Shown here: piece by piece, positions 1 through 7,400 of the stretch
Layout of the letters: each line of letters opens with the position of its first letter
How positions within the stretch are numbered: the first letter of the stretch is position 1
Origin: CG-Epi1 sp964634895
Lineage (GTDB): Archaea > Thermoplasmatota > Poseidoniia > MGIII > CG-Epi1
Reading direction: 5' to 3'
DNA: 9,062 nt
NCBI GenBank assembly: GCA_964634895.1
Contig: CAZWJS010000040.1
Coordinates: 1-9,062, forward strand
Position numbers and translations under genes: made by a program
The notes under the pieces: model-generated
The model's input: the letters and a program-made list of their open reading frames with translations, nothing else
Database searches by the model: none
Told to the model about the DNA's origin: nothing

Positions 1-32
1 CAGACTGATCTACCGGCCCGCTGAAATGTCAT
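1..32 (-). CDS. Possible 5' end of a divergent leftward gene (partial)
   Basis: On the minus strand an ATG at 32-30 opens a frame reading MTFQRAGRSV that runs off the left edge without a stop. A TATAAT-like element on the same strand (58-53) lies about 24 bases upstream of this ATG, which fits a leaderless archaeal transcript and would make it divergent from the deacylase gene at 98. Ten codons are too few to recognise a family. The alternative is that this is simply intergenic, or the tail of a rightward gene ending at the TGA at 22-24 or the TAG at 34-36. Confidence 0.25.
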   Translation of the reverse strand, partial: MTFQRAGRSV

Positions 33-37
33 TTTAG

Positions 38-67
38 TAGGCCGTTAATAGAATTATAGGCCGTAAA
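38..67 (+). repeat. Short direct repeat TAGGCCGTWAA upstream of the deacylase gene
   Basis: TAGGCCGTTAA (38-48) is repeated as TAGGCCGTAAA (57-67), 19 bases apart start to start, about two helical turns. The A/T-rich stretch between the copies contains the candidate TATA element for the possible leftward gene. Position and spacing would suit an operator, but no known regulator site is recognised and the copies are short. Confidence 0.4.
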
Positions 68-97
68 TTGTTTAGTAATGGCCAAATATAGGGTGTA

Positions 98-559
98 GTG
101 AGAGGCGTAAAGGAAGTAAAATCTTACATTGATAAAAACGAAATTGATGCGGAAATTATCATGTTTGAAGCTGAACAAGCAAAAACTTCAGCCTCGGCTG
201 CTGAACACCTAGAGTGTAAAGTCGCTCAAATTGCTAAAAGCATAGTTTTGAAGGCTGAGAATCCAATCCTAGTAATTCTATCTGGTGATATGAGGGTGGA
301 TCTAAAGAAACTCTCTGAAGTGATTGGAGAAAAGGCGAAGTTAGCCAGCCCTGAATATGTTTTGGAGGAAGTTGGTTTCATAATTGGGGGGGTGCCTCCC
401 ATGGGATTTGATAGGCCCGTTCAGATACTTATGGATAAATCTATAGAACGATTCTCTGAAGTATTTAGTTCAGGCGGGTCAAGGGAATCTATCTTGCGAA
501 TCAAGGTTGATGAACTCAAAAATGCTACAAAATGTGAACTTGTTGATGTTGCAAAATAA
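98..559 (+). CDS. YbaK/EbsC-family aminoacyl-tRNA deacylase
   Basis: The 153-residue protein covers the whole YbaK/ProX-like (tRNA_edit) domain, a stand-alone cytoplasmic editing fold that hydrolyses mischarged aminoacyl-tRNA, in well-studied members Cys-tRNA-Pro or Ala-tRNA-Pro. Family landmarks are the lysine in QIAKSIV (Lys47), the SGD turn near residue 62, the glycine-rich GGVPPMGF loop (98-104) and a late GG-S-R-x-S-I segment (126-133). The start is a GTG: an in-frame stop lies just upstream (89-91), GTG is the first usable start, and the next ATG (Met22) would cut into the domain. No clear Shine-Dalgarno sequence is present. A weak A/T stretch (70-77) is at the right distance for a leaderless promoter. 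The gene ends 2 bases from the stop of the convergent AlkD-like gene. Family assignment is firm; the tRNA substrate cannot be read from sequence. Confidence 0.88.
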   Translation: MRGVKEVKSYIDKNEIDAEIIMFEAEQAKTSASAAEHLECKVAQIAKSIVLKAENPILVILSGDMRVDLKKLSEVIGEKAKLASPEYVLEEVGFIIGGVPPMGFDRPVQILMDKSIERFSEVFSSGGSRESILRIKVDELKNATKCELVDVAK

Positions 560-561
560 AT

Positions 562-1260
562 CTAGATAGTCCCCTTGAGATATTTCTGTCTCTTAGGTTC
601 AGGAAATTTTTCTATTGAATATCTCAACATTGTTCTAGGCATATTTTTGTAATGTTTTTTTAAGAAGATTTCTTCTTTTTCTAGATCTCTTTTTCCAGCT
701 TCTCTAAGCATCCATCCTACTGCTTTGTGAATAAGATCATGGCCATCATTAAGCAATATTTCAGCTATCTTGAATGTATCATCTAAATCATTTTTTCTGA
801 TAAACCAATGAGTTGAAACAATGGCTATTCTTTTCGTCCAAAGATCGTCTGATTTAGCCCAAGAATAAAGAATTGAACGTTCTTTATCCATCAAATGTTT
901 ACCTATTACATGTGGACAAGTTACGTCTACCAAATCCCAATTATTAACATATTTGAAGCTAGAAACATAGATTTTGTAAAGTTGATTTCTAACTTTTTCA
1001 TCTTTAGCTTTAGAATATTTATTCACTAAGATTATCAAGCCTAATAATCTTTCTTCATGATATTTTGATTTTATGAACGTTTGCATTTCGGTCGTGGAAA
1101 TGCCGATATGTTTCTTAGCAATTAATCTGATTTGAGGAGTTCTCACTCCAAGGAAAATATCACCGTAGCCATATTCTCCTTTACCTGTTTTGAAGAAGCT
1201 TTTACTGTGGTCAGCTCGTTCTTTATTTGCTAGAGCTCGTATCTCTTCGCTTGCTTTCAT
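562..1260 (-). CDS. AlkD-like DNA alkylation repair protein (HEAT-like DNA glycosylase family)
   Basis: This is a compact alpha-helical DNA alkylation repair protein of the AlkC/AlkD superfamily (PF08713), 232 residues from the ATG at 1260. AlkD members excise bulky or cationic alkylated bases such as 3-methyladenine and 7-methylguanine without flipping the base. The residues known to matter in Bacillus cereus AlkD are present: Trp and Asp in NWDLVD (Trp108 and Asp112 from this start), the DNA-contacting Arg in WTKRIAIV (Arg144) and the late Trp in HKAVGWMLRE (Trp183). A TTG nine bases upstream could extend it by three residues, but the ATG overlaps the TGA of the upstream gene as ATGA (1260-1257), the usual arrangement for translational coupling, and a GGGAG lies just before it. 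It is the last gene of a three-gene leftward operon. No functional link to the two membrane protein genes ahead of it is evident. Confidence 0.88.
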   Translation of the reverse strand: MKASEEIRALANKERADHSKSFFKTGKGEYGYGDIFLGVRTPQIRLIAKKHIGISTTEMQTFIKSKYHEERLLGLIILVNKYSKAKDEKVRNQLYKIYVSSFKYVNNWDLVDVTCPHVIGKHLMDKERSILYSWAKSDDLWTKRIAIVSTHWFIRKNDLDDTFKIAEILLNDGHDLIHKAVGWMLREAGKRDLEKEEIFLKKHYKNMPRTMLRYSIEKFPEPKRQKYLKGTI

Positions 1261-1928
1261 TTCTCCCAATTACTTACGACGCCCAAAGACAATGATATTG
1301 CTGGGCCTATACCTATTGCAAACATAACTGTACCTAAGCCAAAAATTCCACCTAGCGCTATCCCAATACTCAAAACTATGATTTCTATTCCTACTCTTAC
1401 TCTGCCGATTGGCCAATTTGTCCTCTTTTGAACTCCGGTCATCCATCCATCACGAGGTCCTGGCCCTAAATTTGCTGTAAGGTATAATGCACTGCCAATT
1501 CCAACCAAGATAACGCCAATTGATGCTTGAATAACTTGCGGGATAAAATTCGTCTGTTCTGGAATAAATGGGGCCATTACATCTATTGACATTGCAATTA
1601 GCATAGCATTCAGGATAGTTCCGATTCCTGGGATTTCCCTTAGAGGTATCCAGAGAAAAAGAACTAAGACGCTAACAACAAATGTTGCCATTCCAACAGT
1701 TAGATCTACTTGTTTTGATATTCCTTGAGCAAGAACTGTCCATGGACTAACGCCAATTCCTGCATCAATCAATACTGCCTCACCTGTTCCAAATATCCAT
1801 AAACCTGAAACCAAGAAAAGCAATGTCATGAATTTAGGCTTCAGATTAAGTGGATGTTCTGAACTCCATATTGTCTTTGGAACTTTGTGGGCTGGTCTAA
1901 TAAATTCTAAAATTGTCTTTAGTGACAC
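1257..1928 (-). CDS. YczE/YitT-like integral membrane protein (COG2364 type)
   Basis: A hydrophobic protein of 223 residues with about five to six predicted membrane segments (roughly residues 35-56, 76-95, 101-122, 131-151 and 180-220). The family landmarks are the GTGEAVLIDAGIGVSPW stretch in the first helix and following loop, and TANLGPGPRDGW before a basic cytoplasmic segment; both are typical of YczE-like proteins. Function in the family is unknown or only loosely described. I chose the GTG at 1928. The frame stays open further upstream to another GTG at 2012, but that extra stretch lies entirely inside the coding sequence of the preceding gene and has no membrane-protein character. With the chosen start the gene overlaps its upstream neighbour by 10 bases and the downstream AlkD-like gene by 4, so all three are probably co-translated. 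Family is fairly sure, the exact start less so. Confidence 0.8.
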   Translation of the reverse strand: MSLKTILEFIRPAHKVPKTIWSSEHPLNLKPKFMTLLFLVSGLWIFGTGEAVLIDAGIGVSPWTVLAQGISKQVDLTVGMATFVVSVLVLFLWIPLREIPGIGTILNAMLIAMSIDVMAPFIPEQTNFIPQVIQASIGVILVGIGSALYLTANLGPGPRDGWMTGVQKRTNWPIGRVRVGIEIIVLSIGIALGGIFGLGTVMFAIGIGPAISLSLGVVSNWEK

Positions 1929-2617
1929 GACTGCCCGTACTTCTTGAGGCGCCAGTAATTGTAGGGCCAAGGAGTAAGGAATCCTGCAACCAACATTGGT
2001 AAGATTACCCACCAGGTAAGCTTAGCTCCCCCTGTCAGAACAAAGTCTACAATATTCATCGCCGCCTCCATTGATATCATTGAGATTAATGACATTCCAA
2101 TTGCAACCCTAAAAGCCTCGTTTAATGGCATCTGTTTCAAGAGGATAAATGTTTCAAGAGCGATTGATGTCATTATTCCATTAAACATCGCAAGAAGCAT
2201 AATGCTCATGACTGACCAGGCCCATGGATTCTCTGTGATCTGAAAGAAAAATATAGTCCCAAAGTCACCTATTGAACAACCTATCAAACACCATTTTGTA
2301 TTATGAGCACTTTGCTTCCAAACTGCACCGTCTGACCAATTAAATTCCATTTCTTTGGGTGGAGCAAAATTTTGAAGCAAATCAAGGTTAGCTCCAGGCT
2401 CATGCACTGAATATCCTGCTGATTGAACAGCCTGCTCTAATATTGTCTTATCAATATTTGATTCTGCTTTAAGTATAGCTTTAGCTTCTGCTAAGTTTAC
2501 TTTGACTTCAGACACACCATCAATATTTTTCAGCGCAGTTTCAACATGATTAACGCAATTATTGCAGGTCATTCCTCCAACGCCTAGGGTATGTTGTTCA
2601 AGGGCTGTCTCTGCCAT
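1919..2617 (-). CDS. HMA metal-binding domain fused to DUF4396 membrane domain
   Basis: Residues 9-75 form a heavy-metal-associated (HMA) domain with the GMTCNNC motif; Cys18 and Cys21 are the expected Cu(I) or other soft-metal ligands. After a linker (about 76-93) comes a DUF4396 membrane domain, recognised by the KWCLIGCSIGDFG segment (108-120, Cys110 and Cys114), several helices up to about 216, and the typical YNYWRLKKYGQSCH ending (219-232). The membrane part is methionine-rich: nine Met between residues 137 and 187. A metal, most likely copper, is therefore probably bound or moved, but no transport activity is established for DUF4396. The start is the ATG at 2617. The frame continues upstream, but those 35 codons lie across the divergent promoter and into tgtA. 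A TATTT-type box about 26 bases upstream suggests a leaderless transcript. It is the first gene of the leftward operon. Confidence 0.85.
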   Translation of the reverse strand: MAETALEQHTLGVGGMTCNNCVNHVETALKNIDGVSEVKVNLAEAKAILKAESNIDKTILEQAVQSAGYSVHEPGANLDLLQNFAPPKEMEFNWSDGAVWKQSAHNTKWCLIGCSIGDFGTIFFFQITENPWAWSVMSIMLLAMFNGIMTSIALETFILLKQMPLNEAFRVAIGMSLISMISMEAAMNIVDFVLTGGAKLTWWVILPMLVAGFLTPWPYNYWRLKKYGQSCH

Positions 2618-2622
2618 ATGTA

Positions 2623-2677
2623 ATATCGAACATGGATTGAAATAAAGGTTTGTTTGTGATGTATTATTGTTCGATAT
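2623..2677. repeat. 10-bp perfect inverted repeat in the divergent promoter
   Basis: ATATCGAACA (2623-2632) is matched by its exact reverse complement TGTTCGATAT (2668-2677), with a 35-base spacer holding the divergent promoter. One arm lies just before the ATG of the HMA-DUF4396 gene; the other begins within the TTG start codon of tgtA. After one mismatched position, the next outer pair (2621 and 2679) is also complementary. It could be a paired operator or an inverted duplication of a start region. No known regulator site is recognised. Confidence 0.65.
2639..2647. promoter_or_regulatory. Candidate shared TATA-box for divergent leaderless transcripts
   Basis: The element GAAATAAAG (minus strand CTTTATTTC) is centred at about 2643. 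That is about 26 bases from the ATG at 2617 on the left and 24 bases from the TTG at 2667 on the right, the normal archaeal spacing from TATA box to transcription start if both genes are leaderless. The sequence resembles the archaeal TTTAWA consensus mainly in the leftward orientation. The 49-base gap offers no better box for tgtA. Inferred from position and composition only. Confidence 0.45.
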
Positions 2678-4376
2678 CAATAAACGTGATGGACTTGCAA
2701 GACTTGGAAGAATTAAAACCAAACACGGAGTTTTAGATACGCCTACGTTATTGCCTGTCGTTAATCCAAAAATCCTTACTCTTTCTATGAAAGAATTAAA
2801 GGAGTGTGGAAGTCAGGGAATAATTACGAATAGTTATATCATAAACAAAAATTTTGAACTGAAAGAAATTGCTGAAGAGAAAGGAGTCCATGGATTATTA
2901 GATTGGAACGGACCAATCATGACTGATAGTGGGACTTTCCAATCTCATGTATATGGTGAAATTGATATGAAGGCTGAAAAGATTCTTGATTTTCAAAAGA
3001 AAATTGGAGTTGATATTGGAACGGTATTAGATGTATTTTGTGAACCTGAGACCAGATTTGAAGAAGCTAAAAAAGAACTAGAAGAAACGCAAAGGAGAAT
3101 TGAAGAGTCTGACAAAAACAAAGGTTCAATTTTTCTTGCTGCACCGATACAAGGTGGAAGGCACTTGGATTTGAGGTTAAAAGCTGCTCAGATGGCCTCT
3201 CAAACTGGAGCCGACGTCTTTCCTATAGGTGGAGTGGTACCTTTAATGGAAAAAAATAATTTCGAGTTATTGACTGAAGTTATTATTGCTGCTAAGAAAG
3301 GGCTTGATATTTCCAGACCAGTCCATCTTTTTGGATGTGGCCATCCTATGCTATTTGCCTTAGCTTCATTTTTAGGATGTGACTTATTTGATAGCGCAAG
3401 TTATGCCAAGTTTGCGGCAAGAGACAGTTTAATGTTTACTTGGGGAACTAGAAATCTTGAGGAATTGGAAACAATACCCAGTGAATTTTCTGCAGCGCCT
3501 GGAATTGCAATTGACGAACTGAAAACTATGGCTAAAAAAGATCGGCAAAAAATTATTGCAAAACATAATTTGATTGTTTCATTCACTGAACTTGAAAGAG
3601 TTAAACAAGCGATTCATGACGGGTTATTATGGGAATTAGTAGAAAATCGATTAAGAAATTCACCTGCTCTCATGAAAGTATTTGATGTTGTACAATCAGA
3701 AATAGATTGGCTGAGTAATTTCGAGCCTGCCTACCGTTACAAAACTCCAATCAAGACCGGATTGGAATCAAATATTAGACCAATTTTTACCAAATCGTTC
3801 AAAACAGGAGACATGCTTCATCCTTATTTTGGTAAAATTCCAAACCATCTTTCGGAAACTTATCCTTTTCATCCTGGATTGTTGCAAGATGACATTGAAG
3901 GATGGAAAATGCAAGATTGGAATTTAGATAGGGTTAGAACTATCTTGGATTATCAATTTGGAGAGAATATAGATGAAATATTCACAACAGGAGAAACTGA
4001 ATTGATAATTAGCAAGAAAACAAAACGATTGAGAAATTTGCTTCTTGATGAGATGCATGTTGCGTCGCTTTCGCATCGTAGAGGACTTTTTGTATTACAA
4101 AAAAGAGGAGCTGAATTAATTCATAAATATACTGATTTTCCTAAATTTCGTGTTGTGGTGAATGCTGAAACTGCTGAATTTAATAGAAAGGGAAAAAGCG
4201 TATTCTGTAAATTTATAGAACACATTGACCCAGAACTGAAATGTATGGATGAATGCATTATTGTGACTTCCAAAGATGACTTAATTGCTTTTGGAAAATT
4301 AATTATTTCGCCGAAAGAACTCGAAATGGGGCAACAAGGAATGGCCGTACGTGTTAGGTCTGGAATCGGAAATTAG
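2667..4376 (+). CDS. tgtA: Archaeosine tRNA-guanine transglycosylase (ArcTGT), zinc-site cysteines absent
   Basis: Archaeal TGT replaces guanine 15 in the tRNA D-loop with preQ0, the first tRNA-level step to archaeosine. At 569 residues this is the full archaeal layout: catalytic TIM barrel (about 1-330), middle domains, and a C-terminal PUA domain (about 493-566). Both catalytic aspartates are visible: Asp87 in MTDSGTFQS and the nucleophile Asp242 in CDLFDSASY. HLFGCGHP (220-227) and PIGGVVPLME (186-195) also match the family. In known family members a CxCxxC plus a histidine bind zinc after the barrel; here the equivalent position reads PSEFSAAPG (271-279) with no cysteine, although the histidine in KHNL (His300) remains. 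The start is a TTG. No ATG or GTG is available in frame after the stop at 2643-2645, and FDINKRDG aligns with the usual N-terminus. Confidence 0.93.
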   Translation: MFDINKRDGLARLGRIKTKHGVLDTPTLLPVVNPKILTLSMKELKECGSQGIITNSYIINKNFELKEIAEEKGVHGLLDWNGPIMTDSGTFQSHVYGEIDMKAEKILDFQKKIGVDIGTVLDVFCEPETRFEEAKKELEETQRRIEESDKNKGSIFLAAPIQGGRHLDLRLKAAQMASQTGADVFPIGGVVPLMEKNNFELLTEVIIAAKKGLDISRPVHLFGCGHPMLFALASFLGCDLFDSASYAKFAARDSLMFTWGTRNLEELETIPSEFSAAPGIAIDELKTMAKKDRQKIIAKHNLIVSFTELERVKQAIHDGLLWELVENRLRNSPALMKVFDVVQSEIDWLSNFEPAYRYKTPIKTGLESNIRPIFTKSFKTGDMLHPYFGKIPNHLSETYPFHPGLLQDDIEGWKMQDWNLDRVRTILDYQFGENIDEIFTTGETELIISKKTKRLRNLLLDEMHVASLSHRRGLFVLQKRGAELIHKYTDFPKFRVVVNAETAEFNRKGKSVFCKFIEHIDPELKCMDECIIVTSKDDLIAFGKLIISPKELEMGQQGMAVRVRSGIGN

Positions 4377-4392
4377 CAGAAATCGTAAGTTC

Positions 4393-4398
4393 TTTAAT
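4393..4398 (+). promoter_or_regulatory. Candidate TATA-box for the protease-transporter gene
   Basis: TTTAAT is centred about 25 bases upstream of the ATG at 4420, in the 43-base gap after tgtA. The spacing suggests transcription starting at or next to the ATG, as a leaderless mRNA. There is no Shine-Dalgarno sequence before the ATG, which agrees. Read-through from tgtA is also possible. Confidence 0.45.
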
Positions 4399-4419
4399 CA
4401 AAGTCCTATCTATCTAAAC

Positions 4420-7400
4420 ATGCAGCAGAAGATTCTGGCCTTAGCAACGGTATTGATTTTATGCCTAAATATGCCTATAACAAGTCAAGCTGCTATTGAA
4501 GAAAATAACGACACAGACTGGTGGGATAACTATTCTAGAGACAAGAATCGTGACGGAATTTCAGACGTTTTAGTATGGAAACTTCAGCAAGGAGAACGTT
4601 TCTTTAATGCAGAGGAAGCCAGAGTTTTTGTCAGATATGACCATCACCCAACCGACTATGACGTAGAAAGGTTAGAATTAGCTGGAGTAGAAGTTACATT
4701 TCGAGCTCAGTTTATCGATTTAATCGGGACAACTATGCCTCGTGAAATGATTGCAGAAATCTCAACTTGGGAAGGCATTGTGATGCTGGATGATATAGGA
4801 AAAGCTGAACCTCATATGCATGATGCCGTGCCTGCAATGGGTGTTGATCAAGTCTGGCAAAACCATGGCATTTATGGTGAGGGTATTTCTATTGCAATTG
4901 TAGATACTGGTGTCGATAATGCCCATGTTGGTCTTGATGACATGGACGATAGTGAATGGACTAATGACCTCAAAGTTGCTGCATATTATCACGCTGAACA
5001 GGATGCTGTCATATGCTCTGAGAATGGCCTTGATGGGACTATGCCTTGTTACCCTGGACAATCTATAGACAGTGGTACGCATGGAACTCATGTAGCTGGT
5101 ATTGCTGCAGGAACTGGTGCTGGGAATCCTGATCCTGAAACGGGACTACCGCACATTGGTGTTGCTCCTAAAGCTCATTTAGTAAACGTTCTTTCATGTT
5201 GTGATGGAGATATAGAAGATATTATTCGAGGAGTAGAATGGACAATCGCAAATCAAAAGCTAGTTCAACCTAATATTCGAGTTATGACATCAAGTCTTGG
5301 TGAGCAACAAATCGAATTTCACATTGATAACGATGGGAGCTCGGCTTGGAGTCAAGCTGTTGATGCTGCTGTAGAATCTGGCCTTGTAGTCACATTAAGT
5401 GCAGGGAATGAATTCGGTTCAGCTACTGTTGCTGGATGCAATACTATCGATTCGCCTGGTGATTCAAGGCTTCCGATAACTGTAGCTTCGCTAGACAAGG
5501 ATCTGAGTTTAGCCATTTACAGTTCAAGAGGATACACCTCTGATGGTCGAGTAAAACCAGATGTAGCTGCAATTGGAAGCAACATAATGGCGCCTAACGC
5601 AGGAACTGGCAATGGTTACACTAGCAAAAGTGGAACTAGTATGGCCACTCCTCTTATGGCAGGAATAGTTGCTCTAACTTTAGAGGCAAACCCTGATTTA
5701 ACTCCTGCAGAGGTCAAAGATACTCTGGTTGCTGGTTATGCAATCGAAAGAGAAATTGAAGATGATGACATCGATGCGGCCTCCAACAACTGTTCACTTT
5801 TAGAAACTAGGCCAGATAATGAGTATGGATATGGTCAAGCTGATCCTTTAGCATTTGTTGAAATTGGGGGAATGATTGATCCGGACGTTTCAGTTAACTG
5901 GACCATTGAATACGTAGAAACTGAAATTAACGGTACTACTGTCTTTCTAAAACCTGAAATATATAATGCTTCCATTCTAAAAGGTACTGCAATTACTGCC
6001 AACAAAGCGACTGGAGGAGGTGGCGTTGAAGTTAGATTTGGAACTGGAGAATGGTTCCCTGCAACAGACACTTCTACACAAGGAAATTGGGCCACTTGGG
6101 AAATCGTGGTTCCTGAAGATATAACCAAAGGAAATCAAACACTGTCTGCAAGATTGGTTTTGGATGGTGGAATGTCGATGTCTGCAGTTAATAGCGTTTC
6201 TGTTGTTCTACTTGATGAGTATGGGTTTGTAGCAATCTCACAAAGCGGATTAACAAGTATTCCTGGTCTTTTTTTCCTTCCATTTATTTTAGTTGCAATG
6301 GCAATGACTGCCTTTGTTTTCAGACAGCCTAGAAGATCTGAAAGTAATGTTGAAGTAGAAGAATCTGGAGGCGATGATTTTGTTTGGGATGATTCGGTCT
6401 CTGATCAACTCAGCCTTACCACTAATTGGAATGCTAGGGCCATTAGTCTATGTGCTCTTTACACTGCTCAAGGAATACCTTCTGGTTTCATTTCATACAC
6501 CTTAATTGCTTTCTTAGCTGAAAGAGGCTACAGTGCAGCAGCTATTGGAAATATGCTCTTCTGGGTGTACTTACCTTGGGTCTTCAAGTTCCTGTGGGGC
6601 CCATATGTTGACAATTATCATTATCTTCCTATGGGAAGGCGTAGGCCTTGGATTCTAGGTGCACAGTCTGGAATGGTGCTTACTGTTCTGATAATCGTAC
6701 TTGTTCCTTCTGTTGAAGACAAAGTTTTCCTTCTGACAGCTCTGCTATTCTTCCATAACATGTTTGCTTCTTTGCAAGACGTTGCCGTCGATGGGTTAGC
6801 TGTTGATATTTTAAGTCCTGAAGAATTTGGTAAAATAAACGGATTCATGTTTGGAGCAAAACGTCTAGGAACAATGATCGGCGGAGCTGGAATTGGATAC
6901 TTCATTGGTTCATTGGGTGTTCAAGGTGGATTGTTCCTAATGATTCCAATGTTACTGATGATTATGTGCTTGCCTATCTTCATTCGAGAAAGACCTGGTG
7001 AGAAACAATTCCCATGGGGTCCTGGTGAAGCTGTAATCAAACCTGATGTCAAAGTAGCTAAAGCTGCTGTGAAGAAGACGGCTAAAGTCGTAGAATGGGA
7101 TATTGCTGCAGATAAAGATGTGAAAAAGGCAATCGGTGTTGATCTTGCACTTTTAGGATTTTTATTTTTCTTCTTACTTTTGACTGTTGGTGATGTGGTA
7201 GGTTTTATTGGTAGTTTAGTAGTTGCAGCAATCTGTGCTGGAGGCTGGTATTACAAATTCTATGCAAAACCAAAAAACGAATGGGATTCATTCGGAATGC
7301 AATTTTATGACTTAGCGCCAGAACAAAGTGATATTGTGAAAGCTCTGTCTCTAAAGGCCCCTTTGCTTGGTGTTTTGTTAGCAATGTTAACTTACTTCTG

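Noticed and set aside
386..392. Run of seven G, with a second at 7521-7527, as possible phase-variation or sequencing-error sites
   Set aside because: Both runs encode conserved Gly-Gly positions in intact frames, so there is no sign of a frameshift, and two such runs do not establish phase variation.
1929..2012. N-terminal extension of the YczE-like protein to a GTG at 2012
   Set aside because: The extra 28 codons lie inside the C-terminal coding sequence of the DUF4396 gene and show no membrane or family similarity. The GTG at 1928 gives a normal short overlap.
2618..2722. N-terminal extension of the HMA-DUF4396 protein upstream of the ATG at 2617
   Set aside because: It would run across the divergent promoter and into tgtA. 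The HMA domain starts directly after the ATG at 2617.
4351..4419. Start of the protease-transporter frame at 4351
   Set aside because: This would overlap the end of tgtA and place 23 polar residues ahead of a clear signal peptide. The ATG at 4420 begins the signal peptide directly and has a TATA-like box at the right distance.
4762..5091. Minus-strand open frame of 109 codons inside the protease part
   Set aside because: It lies entirely antisense to conserved subtilase sequence including the catalytic Asp and His, and its translation has no recognisable domain. It is a shadow of the real gene, as are the minus-strand frames at 5835-6128, 6621-6905 and 3401-3586.
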